NCBI GenBank assembly: GCA_963747315.1
Contig: CAVVEQ010000011.1
Location: 62,001-126,000 of the forward strand
Reading direction: 5' to 3'
Length of the DNA stretch: 64,000 nt
DNA from: CAVVEQ01 sp963747315
GTDB lineage: Bacteria; Chloroflexota; Anaerolineae; Anaerolineales; Anaerolineaceae
Positions 41,614 to 49,974 of this stretch are shown in pieces. The translations under genes were made by a program, and so were the position numbers. Each line of letters starts with the position of its first letter. Position 1 is the stretch's first letter. The notes beneath the pieces were generated by a model. The model made no database searches. It saw nothing but the letters and a program-made list of their open reading frames with translations, and was not told the origin of the DNA.

Positions 41614-44309
41614 ATGCGAGGAATGTTGTGGGGTAAAACGGTTTTATGGGTGGGGATCTTCTTGCTGGCAGGTTGCCGGGGAGGGCAGGTTTCTCCTACC
41701 CCGCCAAACCCATCGCCGCCGGTGGGGTTGGCGACGGTCCAGCCGCCCACGCCAACCAAAACTGCCACCCCGCTGCCGCCCACCATCACCCCGACCCCCG
41801 ACCCTTACGGCTGGAACCCGGTGAGCTTGCAGGCGATGGTTGGGGTGGCTGCGCCGGGCGCCAGCCCACAATGCGCTGCCGGTTTTCCTGCCGCTGCGGA
41901 AGGCGAGCTGCTCCTGGGCGCTGACCCGCAGACCTGTGCGCCGCTCGTTGAGCGCAGCCAGGCACGCTTGCAGGTGGGTGGGCTGGGCTCCGGGGCCCCC
42001 GGCGAGTGGCTGGCGCTGGAAATCGCCTGCGGGGGAGATAGCCCCTGCCTGTACGGGCCGCCTTCAGATCAGGCGCGCTTCGAGGTTGCCTTGCCGGACG
42101 GCAGCCTGCTGTGGGCTGGCGATTGCAGTCAGCCGGGCTTGTGCGCCGGGTCGAGCATCGATGCCGTGGCCAGTGAAGCCCCGCGGCCGGTGCAGGTCAC
42201 CCTGCGCCATTTCCAGCCGGGGCCTGTGGAGCTGGTGCTCTCCGCGCAGGGCGGTGCGGTGTGGCGGGTGGCTGGCATCCAGGCCCTGGCTTTGCCGCCC
42301 TTGCCGCAGGGTTTGATCCAGGGCTACGCTTACAGCCCCTACCGCGATTGCCAGGTACCGGGGATCGGTCCGGTTCCCAGCCAGGCTGAGCTGGAGCAAG
42401 ACTTGCAGCGCCTGGCGAATAGCGCCAATGCCGTCCGCACCTACTCAACCCAGGGCGTCAGTGCGGATATTGCCCGTCTGGCGGTTGAGCAAGATTTGCG
42501 GGTGGCGGTGGGAGTGGCGCTCAGCGCTGAGGATGAGAAGAACCAGGCCGAGATCGAAGCCGCCCGTCAGTTAGCCCAGGAGATTGCGATCGAATTTTTC
42601 ATCGTCGGTAACGAGGTCATCCTGCGCGGCGAGCTGACCCCGCAGCAGGTGGCAGACTATATGCTCCAGGTGCGGGAGCAGACCGGCAGGCCGGTGGCGT
42701 ATGCCGAGATCGGCTCGTTCTTTGTCCAGCCGGATGGGGCCGGGGGGTCGAGCCGCGCCCGGACATGCTGCCTATCCTCCAGGCGGCGGATGTGCTCCTG
42801 GTGCACCTCTACCCGTATTGGGACGGCATCCCGGTAGAGCAGGGCGCAGCCTATGTGCTGGACGCTTACCAGGCGCTGCAGGGCGCTTTTCCGGATCAGC
42901 ACATTGTCATCGGCGAGACGGGCTGGCCCTCACGCGGCGATGTCCGCGGTCCGGCAGTGCCCTCGCCGGAGAACCAGCGCCGCTTCTTCTACGAGTTCAC
43001 CAGCCTGGCAGCCGAGAAGGGCGTCGAGTATTACTATTTTTCGCCCTTCGAGGAGCCCTGGAAAGCCAACGAAGGCGGGGTGGGGCCGAGCTGGGGGGTG
43101 GCGACGGTGGGGCGGGTGAATAAGTTCGAGAGCGAGGCGCTGTATTTCCCGCGCCCAACGCCGCCCGCCGTCGCACTGGCAGATTGGCCGCCGGCAGGCG
43201 CCTCGCCCACCCAGGTAGCTCCGGACCAGGGGCCGCTTGCCACCCCTGACCCGAACGCCGCCCAGGCCGGCGCCCCGCCCCTCGAGCTGTACCGCCAGTT
43301 CCCCTTCCCGGCAGGCCTCAGCCCGAGCGCCTGGCAGGGGGATGTGGAAGATATCCTCATGGACGCCTGCTGGCGAGATGCGCCGTACAGCCCGCCGGAA
43401 TTGCTGGAGCTGGGCTACGCCAGCCAGGCGGATATGGCCCAGGGGGCTGAGGGCTGGGCCGGCTTTGTCTGGGAGGGGCGGCCGCCGCAAGGCAGCGACC
43501 TGAGCGCCTACAACCAGGTGCGCTTCTACGCCCGCGGTGCGCAGGGCGGCGAGAAGGTGACCTTTTTCTTCGGCGGCGAGCGCAGCAACCTGGCGGCCTG
43601 CCAGAGCGGCGCCATCCCCTGCGATGCGCAGACCCTGCCGCCCATGCTGCCCGTCACCCTGACCCAGGACTGGCAGCCTTATTCGCTTTATCTTGGAGAT
43701 CAGCCCCTCACCAATGTGGTGGACGGGTTGGGTTGGGTGGCTTCGGATTGCCAGAATCCCCAGGGGGCCACCTTCTACCTGGATGACATTGAGCTGGTGA
43801 GCGCTGCTGCCCCGCCGGCGGGCGAGCCGGCCCCGCTCACAATTTTGGAGGACGGCTGCCTGGCTCCCGGCTTCGACCTGGGCATCGACACCTCCGAACA
43901 GCAGCGCGATCGGGCCAGCCCGGCGGAGGGCGCGATCCGCCTGGAATACCCCGTTGCGCAGAAGTGGGGGGCGGCGTTTATCTTCGTCGATCTGGAAGAA
44001 TGGGAGAACCGGCCGTACATCGATCTCTCCGCCTATTCCATCCTGGAGGTGGAGCTGCGCAGCGAGAGTGATCACTTGACCGTGGAAGTGGGCATGAAAG
44101 ACAACGACGATCCGGATAACGGCCGCGAGCCAAAGGACCGCGAGCCGTTGCGGAGTGACTGGCATACGCACCAGCTCCCGATGGCAGAGTTCCAGCGCTA
44201 CCGCTACGCTGATCCAGCCCGGATCTACATCCCCATGGAGCTGGTCTTCGACACATCCTGGGCGGTGCCGCAGGTGGTCTATCTGCGCTCGGTGCGCTTA
44301 TTGCCGTGA
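41614..44309 (+). CDS. GH17-like beta-1,3-glucanase lipoprotein (one frameshift)
   Basis: A lipoprotein signal (LLAGC) and TPTP linker are followed by a beta-rich domain, then a GH17-type TIM barrel: GYAYSPYRD, AVRTYSTQGV, the acid/base Glu in FFIVGNEVIL (codon at 42613) and the nucleophile Glu in IVIGETGWPS (42915). Two further beta-sandwich domains (SDLSAYNQVRFYARG ... FYLDDIEL and YIDLSAYSILEVELRSES) complete about 898 residues. The frame changes near 42740 in a G-rich homopolymer, leaving overlapping frames 41614-42837 and 42765-44309; both catalytic residues survive. It should cleave or transfer beta-1,3-glucan outside the cell. It sits between replication genes, seven bases before the primase. 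Confidence 0.8.
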
Positions 44310-44316
44310 GGTGGGC

Positions 44317-45474
44317 ATGATTGATGTGAAGGCATTGAAAGCGCAGGTGAACTTGCTGGCCCTGGCAGAGCAGAGCACCACGCTGCGCCGGGTGGCAAGC
44401 TCCAACGGCGGCGAGTGGGCCGGTCCGTGCCCGTTTTGCGGCGGGAAAGACCGCTTCCATGTCCAGCCGTACCGTCCGGGCGGGGGGGCGTGGCTGTGCC
44501 GCGGCTGCAGCGAGGGAAAGTGGAAGGACGCCATCGAGTACGGCGAGCGCCTGTGGCCCGGGCTGGAGTTCAAGGAGGTGTGCGAGCGGCTGGCAGGGGG
44601 GATCGAAATCAATGCGTATAGTCAAATAGACCATAACCGCAGACCGGGGAACCTGGCGACTGCCTCGCCGGTCTCGCCTGCTTATGCCTCGCCCGCCGAA
44701 GACTGGCAGGTTGCCGCCCGCAGCGCGATTGCCGTGGGTAAGCGCGCTCTGTGGAGCAAGGAGGGGGAGCGCGCTCTGGATTACCTCTACCGGCGCGGCC
44801 TGCGCGAAACCGCCATCGACAACTGGCAGCTGGGCTATTCGGAGGGGATGGAAGCCCACCCCCCAGCCCCTCCCCCTGAAGGGGGAGGGGAGCCGAGGGG
44901 TGGGGGTGGTCTTTACATCCCGCGTGGGGTGATCATCCCCTGCATGGAGGCGGAGCAGGTCTGGTATCTCAAGATCGCTTTGCTGCCCGGCGACCCGGTC
45001 AAATGCCAGGGCTGCGGAGAGAGCGCGCCGGCGCGCCGTCCTTGCCCGCGCTGCGAGACGGTCAACAAGTACCGCGGCGTCAAGGGCAACCGCACCGCGG
45101 CGATCTTCGGGGTGGACGAGTTGCACGGCGCGGATATGGCGCTATTTGTGGAAGGCGAGTTCGATGCGCTGATCGCCTGGCAGGAGGTTAGGGACGTGAT
45201 CGCCGTGTGCACCCTGGGCAGCGCCGGCACCCACCTCGACCTTGCCACCTGGGGCCCTTACCTGCTGCCCGTGGAGCACATCCTGGCGGCCTATGATGCC
45301 GACCCTGCCGGGCAGGCCGGGCTGAAGACCCTGCAGGAGCTGAGTGAGAAGGTGAAGGCGCTGCACCTGCCGCCGGGCGCCAAGGATATCAACGAGTTCT
45401 ACCTGGCGGGCGGCGACCTGTGGTCGTGGCTGAAGGGCGAAGCGCAGCGCCTGGGGTTGGTACCCAAGCAGTAA
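44317..45474 (+). CDS. DNA primase-like protein, CHC2-type zinc finger and TOPRIM
   Basis: A 385-residue protein. Its N-terminal zinc finger has Cys38, Cys41, Cys61 and Cys64 (CPFC ... CRGC), a four-Cys variant of CHC2. Next come a helical region, a second zinc ribbon (CQGCGES ... CPRC), and a TOPRIM domain with VEGEFDAL and AAYDADPAGQAG. It synthesises primers on phage or plasmid DNA in related systems. A GC palindrome is inserted in frame around residues 180-196 (Pro/Gly-rich), in a likely linker. It is co-transcribed with the GH17-like gene. Confidence 0.85.
   Translation: MIDVKALKAQVNLLALAEQSTTLRRVASSNGGEWAGPCPFCGGKDRFHVQPYRPGGGAWLCRGCSEGKWKDAIEYGERLWPGLEFKEVCERLAGGIEINAYSQIDHNRRPGNLATASPVSPAYASPAEDWQVAARSAIAVGKRALWSKEGERALDYLYRRGLRETAIDNWQLGYSEGMEAHPPAPPPEGGGEPRGGGGLYIPRGVIIPCMEAEQVWYLKIALLPGDPVKCQGCGESAPARRPCPRCETVNKYRGVKGNRTAAIFGVDELHGADMALFVEGEFDALIAWQEVRDVIAVCTLGSAGTHLDLATWGPYLLPVEHILAAYDADPAGQAGLKTLQELSEKVKALHLPPGAKDINEFYLAGGDLWSWLKGEAQRLGLVPKQ
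44855..44904. repeat. GC palindrome inserted in frame in the primase gene
   Basis: CCCCTCCCCC-TGAA-GGGGGAGGGG core (44867-44890) with outer arms CCCACCCC (44855-44862) and GGGGTGGG (44897-44904). It encodes HPPAPPPEGGGEPRGGGG. Confidence 0.8.
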
Positions 45475-45515
45475 TCCATCCGGAATTCACCCTGCTGTCT
45501 GCCTCACTGCGTTGT

Positions 45516-46403
45516 TCAGGCAGCCGGCGGCGCAGCCGGCAATTCTACTGGCGCTCCTGCCTCGCCGCGTTTGCCCAGCCAGCGCGCAATTGAAATTAAG
45601 ATCAACGGGAGCAGGATAGCCGCCACCAGCACATACGGAACTGCCATCGTGCCGGCAAAGTTTGTCAGCGTAATGAGAATAGCCGCCGACACGTTGCGCT
45701 GCGCCGTGCCGAGCCCCATCACAGTGCGGACACCTGGATCGCGGCCGCCAACCGCAAAACCGATCAACAGACTGCCGAAGATGAACAGCAGCAGCGCCAG
45801 GAAACCGCGGGTTCCGATCAGGCTGATCACGTTGGCTAAATTCAATCCCAACCCGACCACCAGCAGGATCAGGATACCCAGGCTGCCGACCTTGTTCATG
45901 GTCGGCGCCCAGTTTTTGGCCGTATCGGGCGAGTGCGACTTGACCAGCAAGCCCAGGATCAGCGGGATCAGCATCAGCACGATCAGCGATTGAGCAATCG
46001 CCCCCGCATCCACTTCAACCCCGGACAGGAGCAGCGGCAGGACCACCGGCAGGTAGAAGATGGTCACCACCATCAGCAGGGTCATTACCCCTACGGCAAC
46101 GCCCAGGTTGGCTTTAGCGCCGCGCGCCTCCAGGATCAGGAAGGGCGCTCCTGCACAGCAGGCCAGGACCATCAATCCGATCTTGAGCGAATCTTCGAGC
46201 GGGATGACCAGCGTGATGGCGTAGGCAAGCAGGGGCACCAGCACAAAGTTCGCCAGCAGCGCCAGGATCACCAGGCGCGCGTTTTTCAGTGGTTGGATGA
46301 TCTGAGCTACAGTCAAGCCCAAGCCCATTGCCAGCATGCTGCACACGATGCCGAGCAAGCCGGATATCTGGGCGATAATTGTAAAGAGTTCATTGGCAGT
46401 CAT
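45516..46403 (-). CDS. Bile acid:sodium symporter family (BASS/ACR3-like) transporter
   Basis: A 295-residue protein with about nine to ten membrane helices. The start at 46403 is chosen for AGGAG eight bases upstream. Characteristic segments are the NFVLVPLLAYAITLVIPL helix, LKIGLMVLACCAGAPFLILEARGAKANLGVAVG with paired cysteines, and GTAQRNVSAAILITLTNF. BASS proteins move organic anions such as keto acids, bile acids or sulfur-containing acids with Na+. It is the last gene of a minus-strand block with rhodanese and a desulfinase-like gene, so an organosulfur substrate is possible but unproven. Confidence 0.85.
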   Translation of the reverse strand: MTANELFTIIAQISGLLGIVCSMLAMGLGLTVAQIIQPLKNARLVILALLANFVLVPLLAYAITLVIPLEDSLKIGLMVLACCAGAPFLILEARGAKANLGVAVGVMTLLMVVTIFYLPVVLPLLLSGVEVDAGAIAQSLIVLMLIPLILGLLVKSHSPDTAKNWAPTMNKVGSLGILILLVVGLGLNLANVISLIGTRGFLALLLFIFGSLLIGFAVGGRDPGVRTVMGLGTAQRNVSAAILITLTNFAGTMAVPYVLVAAILLPLILISIARWLGKRGEAGAPVELPAAPPAA

Positions 46404-46477
46404 AAGCATATCTCCTACGAGCATAAAGATCGTACCGGATCCGAGCCTTGCAAGCCCCAGCCGTGCTCTTAATGACA

Positions 46478-46577
46478 TAAGGCCCGTCGTTGCGAGGAGC
46501 GCTCTGTGCGACGAAGCAACCCCTTCCCGTCTTACGCTGAGATTGCTTCGGCACAGATCGCCTCGCAAAGACATAGC
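46478..46577. repeat. CGTTGCGAGGAGCG dispersed repeat
   Basis: About 100 bases, imperfectly palindromic: CGTCGTTGCGAGGAGCG ... GACGAAGCAACCCC ... GAGATTGCTTCGG ... GCCTCGCAAAGACA. A partial relative lies at 10796-10870. This repeat type is widespread in bacterial genomes. Confidence 0.6.
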
Positions 46578-46655
46578 ACAATGTCGTTTGTGATTGAAAT
46601 GTGCGCAGCGCTGTGGTGTTACTCACAAGGCTGAATATCGAAAATCAAATCGCGA

Positions 46656-47225
46656 TCAGACATCCAGGGTGCTGCGCAGTTTTTCCAGCTCTTCACCCGT
46701 GGGGATCCAGACCTTGGCCGGGTCGAGATCATAGGACCAGGGCGCGGAGTTCTTCCAGCCGTTCTTCATGCGCTTGCCGTGATAGACGCTTTCGGGATCG
46801 TTCACCGTATCGCCTTCAAAGCCGTCGATGATGTTGTAAAGGTTGGTAAAACCTGCCTTAACAAGCATGTTAATGGCGAAGGCGCTGCGCCCGCCGGAGC
46901 GGCACATGGCTACGATGGTATCGTTCGGCTCGAACAGCTCTTTGACATGGTCGATGAAATCGGGGTTCATCTCAAAGCCGTACTTGCGCTTGTCTGCGTG
47001 CCATTGGTATTTAGGAAAAGCCACCGGAATATTGACCGCCCCTTCCGCGTGACCGAGGAAGACGTACTCCTCGACCATGCGCACGTCGAGCACCTTGACA
47101 TTCTCGGGGTCGGCTTTCCACATCTCGTAGGCTTCTTTGGCGGTCACATACAGCCCCAGGGCAGTTTGCTTGGCGGGAGGCACTTGCATCCCCGCATGAA
47201 TGACGGTTCCTTCACTTTCAGTCAT
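46656..47225 (-). CDS. Rhodanese-domain sulfurtransferase
   Basis: About 189 residues with a single rhodanese domain (VTAKEAYEMWK ... NVKVLDVRMVEEYVFLGHAEGAVNIP) and the active-site loop CRSGGRS, so it can carry a persulfide. The start at 47225 follows GGAG by eight bases; an ATG further upstream is less likely. The C-terminal 45 residues (GWKNSAPWSYDLDPAKVWIP) form an extension beyond the domain. It may deliver sulfane sulfur in the organosulfur or sulfur-detoxification block around it. Confidence 0.9.
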   Translation of the reverse strand: MTESEGTVIHAGMQVPPAKQTALGLYVTAKEAYEMWKADPENVKVLDVRMVEEYVFLGHAEGAVNIPVAFPKYQWHADKRKYGFEMNPDFIDHVKELFEPNDTIVAMCRSGGRSAFAINMLVKAGFTNLYNIIDGFEGDTVNDPESVYHGKRMKNGWKNSAPWSYDLDPAKVWIPTGEELEKLRSTLDV

Positions 47226-47300
47226 TGGCTCATCTCCTTCTATCATTAATTACTGTTGAATGAACACTTATCAGCAGCGGCTTGGCCGCGGTGTTGCCCA

Positions 47301-48160
47301 TCAAAAGTCAGGATCCGGATACTCAGTCTCCCGTCCTTCGGTGAAGGCAAGGATTCCCTCGACGCGGTCGCTATGAACGACCGAGCGCCAGTGCTCATTC
47401 ATCATGATCGCGACTGCCTGTTCGACAGGCTCGCCCTGTCCATTTGAACAGCACTGCTTGACCGACTGTACCGCCGTAGGCGAGTTGTCCGCGATCTTCT
47501 CCGCGATACCCAGCGCCGCACTCATCAGCTTCGGCCCTGGGGTGGACTTCGTTCACCATTCCAAGCCGGTACGCCTCCTGGGCCGTGATCGGTTCCCCGG
47601 TCATCAACATCTGCATCGCCTTTCCTGGAGGTAGCACACGCGGAAGAAAGACCGGCGAGCCGCCGCCGGCGCTCAAGCCAACGATAGCTTCGGGCTGGCC
47701 GAAGACGGCTTCCTCAGAGGCGATGATGAAGTCCGTGCTGATGGCGATCTCGCAACCGCCGCCGTAGGCCATCCCATGCACTGCGGCTGAAGATCGGCCG
47801 GCGTAACTGGCGCAGCGTGTAGAGAACGCGATCAAATACCTGGCGCTGGCGCAGCCATTGCTCCTTTGTCATCTGCTTGCGCTGGTACAGGTCGCCGCCC
47901 ACGGAGAAGGCTCTGTCACCTGCCCCGGTCAGGATGGCGACGCGCACGGAGGCACGCGCGGCGATGGTCTCGAGTATCTCGATCAGCTGTGCCGCCAGTT
48001 CCGTCGTGATGGCGTTGTCGGCATGCGGCCGGTTGAGGGTGATGATCGCCACGCGCCCGCCGGAGACGTACTCGACGAGCACGAGCTGGTCAGGCTCGGC
48101 GACATCCGCCGGCGGACGGTAACCAAGCCGCTGCATGCGTGTATCGTTATCGTTGGTCAT
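47301..48160 (-). CDS. Enoyl-CoA hydratase/isomerase family protein (two frameshifts)
   Basis: Three consecutive frames together give a crotonase-fold protein of about 286 residues. Frame 1 (from 48160) has IITLNRPHADNAIT and ILTGAGDRAFSVGGDL; frame 2 continues AVHGMAYGGGCEIAISTDFIIASEEAVFGQPE and MLMTGEPITAQEAYRLGMVNEV; frame 3 ends AEKIADNSPTAVQSVKQC. Frame changes fall near 47785 and 47530. The Gly-rich oxyanion-hole regions are preserved. It acts on a CoA thioester in fatty- or aromatic-acid degradation; the substrate is unknown. The start follows GGGAG. Confidence 0.8.
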
Positions 48161-48512
48161 GATTTTCTCCCAGGTATCCCTTTCACATAGTCTGTTTGAG
48201 GTGTATTGCTCTCAAATCCAGGTCACGTCGACGGGTTTGCGCACAGGAATCCGTTGATACTTCTCAGCTGGAATTCCGATTACAAACGCTCCATTTAGTG
48301 ATCAGACCACCCGGGCAGGCTCGGATGCAGCTCCCGCAGGAGATGCATAAACTCTCATCCACCTGGATCATTACATCTAGTTTGTAGGATTACATCTCTA
48401 GATTTTCAGTCGGGTGCCAAACGCCAGGGAAATGCCGTTTGGCACCCACGTTCAACCTGATTTCAGCTGCTAATGGTTGGTTGAGATCACCTTTGGGTGA
48501 TCTTTCACTCGG
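48161..48512. other. Intergenic region with long palindrome
   Basis: 352 bases between two minus-strand genes. It contains a perfect 12-bp stem, GGGTGCCAAACG (48412-48423) with CGTTTGGCACCC (48436-48447), and a second hairpin, GATCACC/GGTGATC (48486-48503), probably ending the desulfinase-like transcript. No gene is seen. Confidence 0.55.
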
Positions 48513-49691
48513 CTACCCGAGCCGCATGGTCATCGCTTCTTCAAGCGTAGTCCCTTGGGGCAGCTTGGCCATGCTGCGCTTCTTCCACTCTTCCTCGAGC
48601 AGCTCCGCGGCCGCCTTCTCCAGGAATTCCGGCGCAGCCCACTCGAACACGTCGAAGTCGTTCTCGATGTAGCCGTGGCTGAACATGAAGTCCTTGTTGA
48701 TCTGAAGCGTTTGCAGGTTAATGGGCGACAGGACCGGCACAAACTCGACGCGCCGGATGCCTTCAACCGTATCTTCTTCATCCCGGTAATAGGTCTGTTT
48801 GTTGAGGATGGCTGCCGCGGCGCGCCTGTGCTCGTTAGCCCAGCGCCCCACCTTGATCAGGCCCTTCAGGAGGGCGACGATCAGCTCCGGGTGCTCCTCG
48901 CACGCCACATCGGTGACCGTGAGGGTCGCCGGGACATTTGCCGCCCCTTGCAGCGTCCAGTCCGGGTACCGGGAGAGGTCCTCGATGGACTTGAACTTGC
49001 CGGTTGTCTCCGAGAGCACGCTCAGGACCTTGCTTTGACTATACATGGCATCAATGACGCCCTTTTCCAGCGCCGTTTCCAGCGGGCGGAACGCCAGGTC
49101 GTGCTTGTGGTCGCGCTTCAGTTGGTACTCATTGGGGTTCTCCATCGGGGTGAGCATCTCGGGCTTGTCGTACCAGTCGTCCGGGTAGGGGAACTCCACG
49201 ATCTCCACATCGTCGCGGGTCATGTCGTTGAGCATGAGCATCAGCTCGATGCCATGCTCTTCCTGCACACGCCACCAGTCGTTCTTGATCACGTTCAGGC
49301 TCTTGGAGAGGCCGATCTTCTTGCCCTTGAGGTGCGACATTTTGTAGATGGGGTCGCGGGCGCGCACCATCATGACGCCGCCTTCGTAAACCTGCGTCGT
49401 CCCAATCAGGCGGGTGCGGCGGACGTCGGCCTGGACGTGGATAGCCGGGTGGCAGCCGCCATAGCGCATCAGGTTGTCCAGGTTGTGGACGTAGTGCGGG
49501 TACCAGTCATTCTCGGTGGTGGAACGCAGGTACTTGTACGCGACGCCGATCTTCTTAAACTCCTCCTTCACCCAGCCGAGCTCCTGGTCCACGTTGCTGG
49601 GGGATATCAGGGGGCAGTTGGTGTAGTAGAACTCTTTCCAGTCCACATCGACGGAACGCATTGTCTTGCCTTTAAAAGTCATTGTACCCAT
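48513..49691 (-). CDS. DszB-like sulfinate desulfinase (substrate-binding-protein fold)
   Basis: A 392-residue protein without signal peptide, so cytoplasmic. Its fold is that of SsuA/NMT1-like periplasmic binding proteins, but the residues match 2'-hydroxybiphenyl-2-sulfinate desulfinase (DszB): YTNCP with Cys26 (DszB YSNCP, Cys27), His66 and Arg76 (DszB His60, Arg70, same ten-residue spacing, RYGG versus RFGG), and the late WAAPEFL motif. DszB releases sulfite from an aryl sulfinate, the last step of the 4S desulfurisation route. The true substrate is unknown, and no DszA or DszC is visible here. The start follows AAGGAG by nine bases. Neighbouring rhodanese genes fit sulfur handling. Confidence 0.72.
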   Translation of the reverse strand: MGTMTFKGKTMRSVDVDWKEFYYTNCPLISPSNVDQELGWVKEEFKKIGVAYKYLRSTTENDWYPHYVHNLDNLMRYGGCHPAIHVQADVRRTRLIGTTQVYEGGVMMVRARDPIYKMSHLKGKKIGLSKSLNVIKNDWWRVQEEHGIELMLMLNDMTRDDVEIVEFPYPDDWYDKPEMLTPMENPNEYQLKRDHKHDLAFRPLETALEKGVIDAMYSQSKVLSVLSETTGKFKSIEDLSRYPDWTLQGAANVPATLTVTDVACEEHPELIVALLKGLIKVGRWANEHRRAAAAILNKQTYYRDEEDTVEGIRRVEFVPVLSPINLQTLQINKDFMFSHGYIENDFDVFEWAAPEFLEKAAAELLEEEWKKRSMAKLPQGTTLEEAMTMRLG

Positions 49692-49724
49692 GGCTTATTA
49701 CTCCTTTTTTTCTTATGAGTTAGG

Positions 49725-49767
49725 ACTTACGCAGTTCGGGCTAATTTCCCATTCAAGTGCGTAACTT
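49725..49767. repeat. ACGCAGTT palindrome, third site
   Basis: ACTTACGCAGTT (49725-49736) and AAGTGCGTAACTT (49755-49767) are imperfect inverted arms related to 17992-18033. They lie in the 283-base gap upstream of the desulfinase-like gene. Confidence 0.55.
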
Positions 49768-49974
49768 CTATGAGTTTCCCGGGGAAGCAGGCGGCCGGTT
49801 GGCCGTACTTGCTTTTCTCCGGGGTAATCTTGTATTTCTCCATCCATTCAGCTGGTCTCACCGGACCGGCGGTGATGGCAGACCCTTCACAATCAGGCCC
49901 GGTCGCCTGGATAGTTCTGGGGTTTGCTTGGGTTTATTTTTTCCGTGGAGCACTCTCCTTACCAAACAAGCGGC

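Noticed and set aside
48513..49691. Plain ABC transporter substrate-binding protein
   Set aside because: There is no signal peptide or lipobox and no permease or ATPase nearby, and the DszB Cys/His/Arg triad is present.
48555..49718. 387-residue plus-strand frame opposite the desulfinase-like gene
   Set aside because: It is the antisense reading of a GC-rich gene, with typical His/Val/Leu bias and no domain.
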